NCBI RefSeq assembly: GCF_000186865.1 | Contig: NW_008705563.1 | Span: forward strand, 633,778-679,361 | Origin: Aureococcus anophagefferens | Taxonomy: Eukaryota > Sar > Pelagophyceae > Pelagomonadales > Pelagomonadaceae | Direction of reading: 5' to 3' | Length of the DNA: 45,584 bases | Shown: positions 10,001 to 20,220 of the stretch, piece after piece | How the letters are laid out: every line of letters begins with the position of its first letter | Numbering within the stretch: the first letter of the stretch is position 1 | Translations under genes and position numbers: made by a program | Notes under the pieces: model-generated | Databases searched by the model: none | What the model was told of the DNA's origin: nothing | Seen by the model: the letters and a program-made list of their open reading frames with translations, nothing else

Positions 10001-13000
10001 GACGTCCTCGACGCCGTCGCCGCCCGCGGCGGCCCCGACGGACGCGGACGACGTCGCCGCGCCCGGGGCGACGGCCGCGGCGACCAGGGACGCGCCGGAC
10101 GCGTTCGAGAGCCGCTGCGACGTGATGGACATGCTCCCGCTGACCGTCGACGCGGCGTACTGATCGGGCACGACGTCGACGATCAGCGACGCGCCGAGGC
10201 CGTCGACGGCCGCCGCGAAGTCGTCCTCGGACGACCGGCCGTCTTCGAGGCGCCGGCGGCCGCTCGCCGGGTCCCCGGCGAGGACGCCGATGAGGTCGCT
10301 CAGGGTGCTCGCGACGGCCGTCGACGTCTCCGGGGCCGCGCCGAGGACGCTCGATCCCGTCGCGATGTCGAGCGCGAGGCCGAGCGCCGCGTCCGTCGCC
10401 TCCGGCGAGAGGCTCTTGACGTCCTCGACGACGACGGAGTCGAGGGCCGTCGCCTGCTGGTTGAACGCGTCGCGACTCGGGCTCGTGTTCGCGTTCGACG
10501 AATCGAGCGCGAGGACGAGGTCGCCGCGGAGGCCCAGCTCCGCCTCGTAGTCGGCGCTCGACGAGCCGCACGCCGGGCCGTTCCAGCCTTCGTCGCACGC
10601 GCACGCGGCGTCGACGCACGTCCCGTGTCCCCCGCAGGGCGCCGCGGACGCGGCGTCGCAGGTCGCCAAGCGTCGACGTCCGCCGTCCTCGGTGTTCAGC
10701 GCGGCGGCCGCCGCGACGGTCACCATGGCCACGGCCTGCGAGTCCCCCGTTTCGAGCGCGCTCGACAGGAGCGCGTCCGCGACGTTGGCGAGGTCCTCGG
10801 TGCTCGCCGTGGAGAGCGGCTCGACGGTGACGGACGTCGTCGCGACGCCGACGGCGCCGAACGAATCCGCGACGTGCGCGACGACGACGACGGCGAAGCC
10901 CGCGGCCTCGAGGCCCGCGGGCAGGATCGCGCCAGGGTACGAGTTGCTCAGCGTGCCGGCGACGATTTGCGCGTCCTCCCCGCCCTCCTCGCCCACGCGG
11001 CTGAAGAACGAGTACTTGAGCGGCAGGTCGTCGTCGACCCAAAGCTTCGCCACAATGTCAAAGGGCGTCTCGAGCGACGTGCCGCTGTCCGGGGTCGCCG
11101 CGACGGTGCCGGACGTCGGCACGCCGTTGGTCAGGAGCGAGATCGTGCCGGCCGCGACGCCGCCGGCGCCGCAGTCCGCCTCGAGCGCGAAGACGTAGCG
11201 GCTCCGCGCCGTCAACGCGGCCGGCGCGAGCACCAAGGGGACCTGGGCCGACGCGGCGGCGGCGATCGACTTCGACGTGTCCGCGAGCGCCAGCTCCTGG
11301 AGCGACAAGCCGCTGGCCGTCGCGCCCTCCGCGAGCGACCACGTCGCCACGCAGGCCGCGTTTTCGGCCCCACGGTCGCCTNGAGGANNNNNNNNNNNNN
11401 NNNNNNNNNNNNNNNNNNNNNNNNNNNNNNNNNNNNNCCGTCGAAGGCGTACGAGCCCGGCGTCGACGCGACCAGGGCCAGCGTCGACGCCCCCTCGTTC
11501 CAGGACTCGAGGGACCCGCAGCCGTCGCCGGCGCACGTCCACAGAAAGGCGAGATCGCTCTCGTCGCCGGGAACCACGTCCGGGTCGTAGGACTCGGACG
11601 CGTCGAGCACGAGCAGGTCCGTCGCCGACACGGTCCGGAACGAACCGCCCGCGACGAGCGCGACGAGAGGCGCCGCCGCGACGGAGACGGCCGCCTCCGC
11701 GGCGTTGGAGAGCCCGGCGCCGTCGGTGACGACGACGCGCAGCGCGTACGTCGCGCCGCCGTCCAACTCGAACGGCAGCGACTCGAAGTAGCGCGGGTCC
11801 TGGGACTCGTCGATCCCGAGCGTCGCGTCCGCGGGGTCCGTCGCCGTCAGTTCCCAGGCGTAGGTCAGCGCGGACGTGTCGAGGTCGCCGCAGGCCGTCG
11901 CCGCCGACGCTTGCGCCTGGACGCGAAGCCCCTCGGAGCGCTGGACGGTCTGGGCCTCGCCGCCGACGATCTTGACGGACGGGAGCGCGCCGGCCGCGAC
12001 GCTCGCGGCGTGCGACGCGCTGCCGGTGGCGCCGAGGTAGCTGAGGAACGTCGCGGAGATCCGGAGCTGGACGCCGCCGAGGGTCGCGGCCGCGACGACG
12101 TAGGTGTCCTCGTTCTCGGCCGCGGCGGCGGCGTCGGCGACGACCCGGGCCTGGTCGGGCGACGCGCCCTCGGCCGTCGCGTCCCACGTCACGCTCTTCC
12201 AGGGCCTGCCGCCGCTGCCCTGGGTCGTCGACGCGTCGACGACGAGCTCGTCGCAGGTGCCGACGGTCTTCGGCGCGTCGAAGACGACGGTCGGCGCGAC
12301 CGGGTTCGCGGGGCCCTCGACGACGGCCGACGACGCCCGGTCCGACGCGGGAAAGCAGTGCTCGGCGCCCTCGGTGCGGAGCTTGCCGGCGAGGAGCGTC
12401 GCCGTCGACCCGGGCTCGATCTGGCTCGACGCGCCGAGCACGGCCTCGAGCAGCGTCGCTTCGCGGAACGCGCAGTAGTCCGCGGCGCCGTCGATCGTCA
12501 CGAGGTCCGCGCAGTCGAAGTTCGCCCCGCCCTTGCCGAAGCGGTCCGTCGGGACGTCGAAGGTGAAGATCACGCCCGCGCCGTTGTCCGAGATGCGGAC
12601 GGACGCGAGCTCGGGCGCCTCGGGCGCGTTCGCCGGGTCGCAGGGCGTCGGCGCGGCCGTCGGGCGCGGCGTCGCGCGAGGCGTCGGCGCCGGGGTCGTG
12701 GGCGCGGGCGTCGGAGCCACGGTCTCCCCGAGCCGCGTTGGCGCGGGGGTCGGCTTCGGCGTCGGCGCGGACGACGGCCGCGGGGACGGCCGCGGCGACG
12801 GCGCGACCGGCGCGGCCGTCGGCCGCGGCGTCGGGCCGAACGTCGGCCGCGGCGACGGCGCCGCGGAGTCCTCGGCGACGAGTTCGACGTCGCCGACCGT
12901 CTGCGTGGCGCCCGGCGACGGCGGCGCCGTCGGTTTCGCCGTCGGTTTCGCCGTCGGCAAGTCGCTCGGGACCGCCGTCGGCCGCGCCGTCGGGCCCGGC

Positions 13001-15663
13001 GTCGGCCTCGGGCTCGGCGGCTCCGTCGGGATCGGTGTCGACGCGGTAGGACTCGCCGTCGGCGCGGGCGTCGGCGAGGCGGACGGCCTCGGCGTCGGCA
13101 ACGCCGAGGGGAGCGGCGTCGGCGACGCGGACGGCCTCGGCGTCGGCGACGCGGACGGCCTCGGCGTCGGGGACGCCGAGGGGAGCGGCGTCGGCGAGGT
13201 CGAGGGGAGCGGCGTCGGCGAGGTCGTGGGCGCCGGGGTCGGCGAGGTCGTGGGCCCGGGCGTCGGCGACACCGTCGGCTCGGGCGTCGGCGTCACCGTC
13301 GGCGCGGGCGTAAACGACACGGAAAACTCGAGCTCGTCCGTGAGCGAGTCGTCCGAGTCGCACGTGAGCCGGATCGTGAACTCGTTGGCCTCGGCGTCGC
13401 CGGGGATCTCTCGCAGGTCCTGGCCGTCGTTGGCGGCCGTGTCCTCCGCGAGCACCCTTTCTCCCCCCTCCTCAGTGACCTCGATGACTTGGACGATCAC
13501 GTTCTCGCAGGCGCCCGGGTCGCCGCGGTAGACCCAGAGCAGCTCGCACTCGTGGTTGGCGACGCAGGTCGACACGGTGCCCATACTCGTGATCTCGATG
13601 AAGGAAGCCGTGGGCGCGGCCGTCGGCGCGGGCGTCGGCGCGGGCGTCGGCGACGTCGAGGGCGCGGCCGTCGGCGACGCCGTCGGCGCCGGCGTGTACG
13701 ACACGGAAAACTCGAGCTCGTCCGTGAGCGAGTCGTCCGAGTCGCACGTGAGCCGGATCGTGAATCGATTGGCCTCGGCGTCGCCGGGGACCACCTTCAC
13801 GTCCTGGCCGTCGTTGGCGGCCGTGTCCTCCGCGAGCACCGTCTCTTCCTCGTCGACGACTTCGATGACCTGGATGATCACGTTCTCGCAGGCGCCCGGG
13901 TCGCCGCGGTAGACCCAGAGCAGCTCGCACTCGTGGTTGGCGACGCACGTCGACTCCGTGCCCATGCTCGTGATCTCGATGAAGGAAGCCGTGGGCGCGA
14001 ATGTCGGCGCGGGCGTCGGCGCGGGCGTCGGCGACGTCGAGGGCGCGGACGTCGGCGCGGGCGTCGGCGACGTCGAGGGCGCGGACGTCGGCGACACCGT
14101 CGGCGCGGGCGTGTACGACACGGAAAGCTCGAGCTCGTCCGTGAGCGAGTCGTCCGAGTCGCACGTGAGCCGGATCGTGAACTCGTTGGCCTCGGCGTCG
14201 CCGGGGACCACCTTCACGTCCTGGCCGTCGTTGGCGGTCGTGTCCTCCGCGAGCACCGTCTCGTCCTCGCCGAGGACTTCGATGACTTGGATGATCACGT
14301 TCTCGCAGGCGTCCGGGTCGCCGCGGTAGACCCAGAGCAGCTCGCACTCGACGTTGGCGACGCACGTCGACTCCGTGCCCATGCTCGTGATCTCGATGAA
14401 GGAGGCCGTGGGCGCGAATGTCGGCGCGGGCGTCGGCGCGGGCGTCGGCGACGTCGAGGGCGCGGACGTCGGCGACACCGTCGGCGCGGGCGTGTACGTC
14501 ACGGAAAGCTCGAGCTCGTCCGTGAGCGAGTCGTCCGAGTCGCACGTGAGCCGGATCGTGAACTCGTTGGCCTCGGCGTCGCCGGGGACCACTTTTAGGT
14601 CTCTGCCGTCGTTGGCGGTCGTGTCCTCCGCGAGCACCGTCTCGTCCCTGCCGACGACTTCGATGACTTGGACGATCACGTTCTCGCAGGCGTCCGGGTC
14701 GCCGCGGTAGACCCAGAGCAGCTCGCACTCGACGTTGGCGACGCACGTCGACTCCGTGCCCATGCTCGTGATCTCGATGAAGGAAGCCGTGGGCGCGAAT
14801 GTCGGCGCGGGCGTCGGCGGGGGCGTGACGGCGTCGGAGAGCACCCGGATCGAGGCCGCGTCGAGCGCGCTCGAGTAGACGTAGAGCTCGTCGACGGCGC
14901 CGGAGAGGTAGCCGTCGGCCCCGTTGCGCACGCCGATGGTCAGCGCGTTGGCGGCGCCCGTCGCCAGGATCACGTCCCACTCGGCGGCGAGCGTCCCGTC
15001 GTAGTAGAGGCGCCAGGTCGCGCCGTCGTAGGCGTTGCAGTAGTGGTGCCAGCCGACGTCGGATCCGGCGAGCGCGACCTCGTAGGCCCAGCCGAAGCTG
15101 TCCAGGTAGAACCGCTCCGGGACGACGCCCACTTCGAGGGCGAAGTACTGGTTCGTGACGATCGAGCCGTACGAGAACAGCGTGCCGCCGTCGAACGCGT
15201 CGACCCGGGCCCAGAGGCACACGGTGCGCGCGCTGGATCCGAGGAGGTCCGCGGTCAGCGCGGAGGGGAACGCGACGGCGTCGTCGCCGTCGAAGAGGAG
15301 CGCGGCGCCGCCGTCGAGCGCCGTCGTCGCCGTCGCGCCGGCGATCGTCCCGTGGTACGCGTTACCCGAGTCGTCGAGCGCGTCGTCGTTCAACTCGTAG
15401 TGCGCGACGAGCGTGCCCTCGAAGTAGTTCGACGTCGGCGCCGGCGAGACCGTCGGCAGGAACGACGGGCTCGGCGTCGGGAAGGGCGTCGGGAGGGGCG
15501 TCGGGAGGGGCGTCGGGAGGGGCGTCGGGAAGGGCGTCGGGAGGGGCGTCGGGAGGGGCGTCGGGAAGGGCGTCGGATACGGAGTCGGATACGGAGTCGG
15601 ATACGGAGTCGGGTTCGGCACGGGCCGGGGTCGGGGGGCTGGCGTCGGGGCGGAGTTACCCAT
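7076..15663 (-). CDS. Giant LamG-REJ-GPS multi-span protein, polycystin-1-like
   Basis: About 2,860 residues. Order from the N-terminus: Pro-rich 'PTPLPTP' stretch (residues 10-78); LamG domain (about 81-277, including GWHHYC and AVDELYVY); four near-identical Cys-containing repeats (about 290-783); long SPTPRPSA linker to about 1000; REJ-like region with PKD-type [13 protein letters not shown]-like [18 protein letters not shown]; a GAIN-like region; a GPS-like site (W, SCFVV, TTCSC) near 9470-9530. A first membrane span ([20 protein letters not shown]) and at least six more follow, with an acidic cytoplasmic tail. REJ, GPS and many spans are the polycystin-1 arrangement. A 50-N gap at 11388-11437 interrupts the REJ region and the frame changes across it. 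The ATG at 15663 gives no signal peptide, so an upstream exon is probably missing. Confidence 0.8.
11382..11437. other. Assembly gap inside the giant gene
   Basis: A single n at 11382 and a run of exactly 50 n at 11388-11437. The reading frame before and after the run differs, so the true gap length is not 50 in coding terms, or there is an error or intron at its edge. Confidence 0.95.
12650..13310 (-). repeat. Ser/Thr-Pro-rich linker repeats
   Basis: Short degenerate units encoding [15 protein letters not shown] and related peptides form a linker of about 220 residues between the last Cys repeat and the REJ region of the giant protein. Such mucin-like stalks are common in stramenopile surface proteins and are probably glycosylated (inference). 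Confidence 0.85.
13310..14790 (-). repeat. Four tandem copies of a Cys-containing domain
   Basis: Units at about 14492-14790, 14112-14407, 13694-13990 and 13310-13608 each encode about 99 residues. Each begins FIEITSMGT, carries [24 protein letters not shown] and [15 protein letters not shown] (four Cys), and ends S[VI][ST][YF]TPAPT. Units are nearly identical at DNA level and separated by PTPAPT linkers of varying length, giving periods of about 380-420 bp. The sandwich-like pattern resembles Kre9/Knh-type extracellular domains, but that assignment is tentative. Confidence 0.9.
14830..15422 (-). other. LamG (concanavalin-like) domain region
   Basis: This part of the giant gene encodes [64 protein letters not shown] and [14 protein letters not shown]. 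It is closely related to the LamG domain of the gene starting at 44596, so the two are paralogous domains. Confidence 0.8.
15470..15620 (-). repeat. PTPLPTPF microsatellite-like coding repeat
   Basis: About 150 bp of 12- to 15-bp units (gtcgggaggggc, gtcgggaagggc and gtcggatacgga on the plus strand) encode (Y/L/F)PTP repeats directly after the first residues of the giant protein. Confidence 0.85.
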
Positions 15664-16083
15664 CGCGCGCCGCCGACGCCGAAAGGAAAAGTCTGAAGAG
15701 TTTTTGAGCGGTGGTTCGTCAGGCCACAGGCGCGCCGGAGCCACTTCGCGGGTCAAAGGCGACCCCGGTGCCTCTGCTTAAACAGCCGGGGGCGACGGTG
15801 GGGCCGCAGTCGGGAGAGCCGCGTCGGCCGTTTTCGAGACAATGCGCGGCGAAATTGTGTTTCTGACGTCGCATGCAAGGGTCGCCGGGGTGGGCGCGCG
15901 CGCGTCCGCGCGAGCGCTCCCGCGATCTCAAGAGCGATCTCGAGAGCGATCTCCCCACCGCCAACTACCAGGACCCTCGAATTAGACCACCACCGTCGCA
16001 AGCGTCGCGCCGCGCCGTGGCGCGGCGGTCATCCAGCCGTAGCGCCGGCGGAAGTCCGCGAGGCCGCCGCGGTCGCGCCGGCG
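15664..16083. other. Intergenic region between CLC and giant genes
   Basis: A 420-bp stretch between two minus-strand genes. It contains three near-copies of AGCGATCTC (about 15928-15954) and one copy of CGGGTCAAAGG (15749-15759). A missing first exon of the giant gene (signal peptide) could lie here or farther upstream; I could not define one. Confidence 0.4.
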
Positions 16084-18716
16084 TCAGATCGCGAAGCGCG
16101 CCATCGTCGACGGGTGCGCCTCGACGGAGAAGCTCTCGAGGGCGTCGGCGTCGTCGTTGACCCAGGACAGCTTCTCGTCGAGCGTGGGCTCGTCGAGGTC
16201 CTTGCGCGTGATGATGCCCCGGAGCCGGTTGCGCGCGTCGACGACGCAGAGGTGCCGGAGCCCGAGCGTGCGGAAGAGGCGGTACGCGCGCTGCACGGAG
16301 CAGCAGTCCTGGACGGAGAAGGGCGCCGTGTCCGCGTAGGGCCTCAGGTCCAGCCAGCAGCCCCGGTCCGCGTCGCTCAGCTCGAGCTCGTCGACCTCGG
16401 GGAATTTCGGGTACGCGCGCTCGAAGAGCGCGGACGACAGCAGCGGGCTCAGCGCGCGCGTCCGCAGGTCGTCGCGGTCCTTCGGGTCCTCGCCCGGCGC
16501 CGCGAAGGCGCGGTGCTTCATGAGCATGCAGAGCGTGTGGCGCATGATCGTCCCCGCGAGGCGGCCGTCGTCGCGCGCGACGACGGGAAAACACGCGTGC
16601 TTGCAGTTGGCGAGCGTGTCGTAGACGTCGCCGACGGTGGCCAGGGGCGGGAACGTCAATACATCTCGGCTCATGCACTGGGCCGCGGACGCCGACCGCT
16701 CCAGCGCCACGCGCGGCGCGTCCTCCTCCAAATACGGGAGGCGCTTGAGCCGGATGTGGACGTCGTACAAGCCGTGGTTGAAGACGTTGCCGACCCACCG
16801 CGCGGCCATCAGCGCGAGCATGAGCGGCAGCAGGTTCGCCACGTTGCCCGTCGCCTCCAGCAGGATCACGGTCAGCGAGATGGTCATGCGCGCCATGCCG
16901 CCGAGCCCCGCGGCCGCGCCGACCAAAGCGTACGTGCCCGCGTCCGCGAACGTGCCGCTCTGCGCGTCCAGCCGGTGCAGCAGGTGCCCCACGAGCCGCC
17001 CCAGCGCCGCGCCGCTCAGCAGCGACGGCACGAACAGGCCGCTGGGCACGGCGATGCCGTAGGTGAGGCACGCGAGCAGGAAGTAGGGCACGTAGAACGT
17101 CGCCACGGCCAGCGAGCTGAACGTCTCGACGTCCTGGTTGAAGACGCCGGATTCCCGGAAGTGGAAGAGCTGCTTGATCGCCGTGTCGCTATCCGTGAAG
17201 AAGAGGGACGCGACCTCGTTGTACTCGTCGTCCGGGCACCCGAAGGGCACCAGCTCCTCGACCATGTCCTTCTCGAACTGCGTCCACGTGACTTGCACGA
17301 GCGGCTTCGGCGTGCAGGCGCCCCACATGGCCGGGATGGCGTACATGACGCAGGAGCAGACCACGCAGACGCCCACGGCCTCGAGCGCGCGGTGCGCCTT
17401 GGACGTCACGCGGCGCATGCGCCACTGCGTCAGCCGCCGGTTCATGCCTGGGCAGCAAAAGGGTGCGAAATTCCCAACTTCAAAGGCTCCTATCTCGGTC
17501 GTTTTCCACTCGTTTCGGCTGATTTTTGGACGAGCGATCATCCCTCGGAGCGCTCTCGACGCGTGGATGCTTTTTCCGGAACGCGCGCGCGCGGAACACT
17601 CACGTTGAAGCGACATTGAATCACCCTTTTGCTGCCCTGGTTCATGCCGTTGAAGAGCGCGCCCGTCAGCCCGCCGAGCGCGCCCAGGACGATGAACAGG
17701 AGCAGCTCCCAGACGCTAAAGTTCGCCATGCCGTCCCGGAAACTCGTAAACTCGCCGAAGGAGAACATCTTCGTCGAGTCCGCGGACCCCCAGAGGTTCT
17801 CCGTGTTCCGCACGACGTAGAGCGTGTAGATCGTGATCATGCCGCAGAAGAAGCAGCGCCAGGTCAGCGCCGTGGACCAGAAGGACGCGCCCTCCTCCAG
17901 GGCGAACAACACGCCGCCGATGGGCGCCCCGAAGGCCGTCGCGACGCCCGCGGCCGCGCCGCACGCGACGAAGTCCCGCTTCTCCGGGTCCGTCCGGAAC
18001 TCCAGCACGCGCCAGTCCGTGCCGAAGGCCGACGTCGACCGCGTGCCCTGGGCCAGCGCCGCGGCGATGACGGACCCGGAGTGGATCATGGGGCCCTCCT
18101 TGCCCACCGGTAGAGCGCCCGCGACGGAGAACAGCACGCCCAGCGCCTTGCACGCCAAGGTCCGGAACCGGACGATGCGGGGGATGTTGATGCCGTTGAG
18201 GTAGCACTTGACCTCGGGGATGCCACTGCCGGCGCTCACGGGCTCGATCCAGACCATGAGCGTCGCGACGCAGACGAAGAAGACGTTGAAGCCCAGGTAC
18301 GCGAAGAACGCGGCGCCGCGCGCCAGGTCGCCCGCCGCCTCCCTGTCCATGACGTCGCGCACCGCGGCGAACTTGATTCGCGTGAAGTACTGCGTGAAGT
18401 AGGTGATGAAGATGCCCACGACGCCCGTGAGCACGCCGACGACCATGGTCAGCACCCACCGCTTAAAAGTGGTGCTCGTCGACGACGTCCACCACCGGTT
18501 CCGGTTCGTGTACTGGAGCTGGGCCTGCTTCGTGCGCCAGACCTCGTTCTCCTCGACCGTGAAGTTCAACGACTCGGGCACCGTCTTCCACGACGCGAGC
18601 CGCTGGCGCCGCCGCACGCCGGGGTTGATCGACTCCTCCTGCCGCAGGTCCCGGTAGGGCATGCGCCCGTGCTGCGTGCCGCCGCCCGTGCCGCGCTGGG
18701 TCATCTCCGCCGACAT
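16084..18716 (-). CDS. CLC-family Cl-/H+ exchanger with C-terminal CBS region
   Basis: Exons 18716-17648 and 17447-16084 encode 810 residues; the 200-nt intron between them is an introner. Family motifs in order: GSGIPE (near residue 162, Ser at the anion site favouring Cl- over NO3-), GKEGPMIHSGS (gating Glu, near 202), FGAPIGGVLFALEEGASFW (proton-pathway Glu) and PSGLFVPSLLSGAALGR. Two CBS-like segments follow in the last 250 residues (MSRDVLTFPPLATV and CCSVQRAYRLFRTLGLRHLCVV). The sequence is closest in feel to the intracellular CLC-6/CLC-7/plant CLC branch, so an endomembrane exchanger is likely. Splicing joins Gly-Met-Asn to Arg-Arg-Leu without adding or losing a residue. The start codon is 185 bp from the divergent gene at 18902. 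Confidence 0.9.
17448..17639 (+). mobile_element. Introner element copy 1 (in CLC gene)
   Basis: A 192-bp element with perfect 16-bp terminal inverted repeats GGGCAGCAAAAGGGTG. It is flanked by the 8-bp duplication GTTCATGC on the plus strand (17440-17447 and 17640-17647); one more matching base on each side makes 10. In gene sense the intron runs from 17647 to 17448 (200 nt), starts with GC from the duplication and ends CTGCCCAG|G. The strand given is that of the element body; the host gene is on the opposite strand. Confidence 0.95.
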
Positions 18717-18901
18717 GAGCGCCGTCCCCGCGCGCTCTTCGCCAGGTCGGGGGGCTCGTCACCCGCGGCGTGTGCTGCCAATGGCAATGTTTCGCGACGC
18801 GGCGTGTGGTGGTCGCTGCCGGAGAGCGGCCGAAGCTGCAGCGGCTGCGCGGGAGAGCGCACCGCAGGCGACGCCGTCCTGCCGCAGCCGCATCAATCAC
18901 G

Positions 18902-19951
18902 ATGCTGGCCCGCTGGCGCCGCGCGTCGCGCCTCGCGCCCGGAACCGTTCGCCGCGCGGGCAGCTTCGTCAACTCGACGGCGGCCTACGTGAACACGTCG
19001 TCGAGCGTCAAGGCCGACGAGAAGCTCATGCGGTCGCTGTCCGCCGTCGGCCAGACGCTCAAGGTGCGCGCGGTCTGCGTCGACGCGCAGCTGTTCCGGC
19101 GCACGGGCGGCGCGGAGCGCGTCGCGTCGCCGCTCGCCTTCGCGAGCCTCCGCGGCGACCCCGCGTCGATCGCGACCAAGGACATGCTCACCAAGGCCGT
19201 GCGCCAGGAGCTCAAGGACCGGGGCCTCGACAGCATCGGCAAGCCCTGGGCCGTGCGCGAGCGGCTCGACCAGGCGCGGAGCGAGGCCGACGAGCTCGCG
19301 GAGCTCGAATCGGCGATCGGCGGCGCCGCGGCGCCGGAGGAGGAGAAGCGGGAGACGAAGCCGCCCGAGTTCGGCGGCGGCGTCGCGGCCAAGTACGCCG
19401 CGAAGCTCGCGGCGAAGCGCAACGGCGCGACCGCGCCCGTCGGCGCCGCGGCCGCGTCCGCCGGCGGCGACGCGGCGATCCTGAGCGGCGCGCGCGAACT
19501 CGCGGCGCTCGACGACGCGCGGCGCAACGACTCGAAGTGGCGCATGGGCCCGCCGGGCATGAAGAGCCTGCTGACCTTCGCGGCCGCGCGGTCCATGTCC
19601 ATCGCGCTCGTCGCGCGGCCCGACACGCCCGACGGCGAGGTCGACGAGCTCCTGAAGCAGGCCGGCGTGACCTTCGACGTCGTCGCGCGCGCGGCCGACG
19701 ACGCGCTCGGCGACGCGCTGGCGGCGCTGGACCTCGCGCCGCACCAGGTCCTGTCGTTCTGCGACGACCTGGAGTCCGTGCTCCAGGGCAAGCGGCGGCG
19801 GCTCCACACGTGCGTGCTCGACGACGACGACGCGCCGCTCCCGGCGCGCCGCGACCGGCGGCCCGACTTCAACGTCGCCAAGTGCAGCGACGTCTGCCAC
19901 GTCATCAACGACCTCAACGGTATCTCCTGGCGCGCGCCGGGGCCCGCGTAA
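18902..19951 (+). CDS. Mitochondrial-type protein, SAP-like and HAD-like regions
   Basis: A 349-residue protein. The N-terminus (MLARWRRASRLAPGTVRRAG) is a good mitochondrial presequence, basic and amphipathic. Residues near 100-130 (KAVRQELKDRGLDSIGKPWAVRERL) match the SAP-motif pattern. The C-terminal region resembles HAD-like phosphatases: IALVARPDTPDGEVDELL, FDVV, then APHQVLSFCDDLESVLQGKR. I do not see the N-terminal DxD nucleophile of active HAD enzymes, so this may be a non-catalytic relative. The stop codon TAA (19949-19951) abuts an ATG of the following frame, but the next gene probably starts later. Function unknown; a mitochondrial nucleic-acid role is speculative. Confidence 0.55.
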   Translation: MLARWRRASRLAPGTVRRAGSFVNSTAAYVNTSSSVKADEKLMRSLSAVGQTLKVRAVCVDAQLFRRTGGAERVASPLAFASLRGDPASIATKDMLTKAVRQELKDRGLDSIGKPWAVRERLDQARSEADELAELESAIGGAAAPEEEKRETKPPEFGGGVAAKYAAKLAAKRNGATAPVGAAAASAGGDAAILSGARELAALDDARRNDSKWRMGPPGMKSLLTFAAARSMSIALVARPDTPDGEVDELLKQAGVTFDVVARAADDALGDALAALDLAPHQVLSFCDDLESVLQGKRRRLHTCVLDDDDAPLPARRDRRPDFNVAKCSDVCHVINDLNGISWRAPGPA

Positions 19952-20031
19952 TGCTTTTTGGGAAGTGCAACAAGTGCATCGCTCTCACGGTGAAGTATTA
20001 TTTGCGCATGCGGCTTATGAGGTCGGCTGCT

Positions 20032-20220
20032 GCTGGGTTGCGCGTCGTGTACGCAGGCGGCCAAGCTATGAGCTCCTCTTCCGCTGGCTTGCGCGTCGCG
20101 TACGCAGGCGCCGGCGGCATGCGCGTTGCGTTCGCACGCGCTGCGAGCACGCGCGCCGCTGGCAGGCGCGCCGCATCACAGGCAGCATTGCCTACAAGCG
20201 CTGCGAGCACGCGCGCCGCT
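20032..20220 (+). repeat. Short direct repeats upstream of the esterase core
   Basis: A 28-bp sequence recurs at 20032-20059 and 20083-20110 with only two differences (51-bp period, in frame, encoding AGLRV.YAG). A perfect 23-bp repeat occurs at 20138-20160 and 20198-20220 (60-bp period). They lie at or before the start of the esterase gene and make its true N-terminus uncertain. Confidence 0.8.

Noticed and set aside
4215..11042. A 2,275-codon open frame on the minus strand covering the giant gene's 3' half and the HTTM-SDR gene
   Set aside because: Only its downstream part has real protein character. The upstream part is an Arg-rich shadow of the giant gene in another frame, common in very GC-rich DNA. 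Similar long Arg-rich frames elsewhere were left out for the same reason.
11388..11437. N run as a biological repeat
   Set aside because: Exactly 50 n is a conventional scaffold placeholder.
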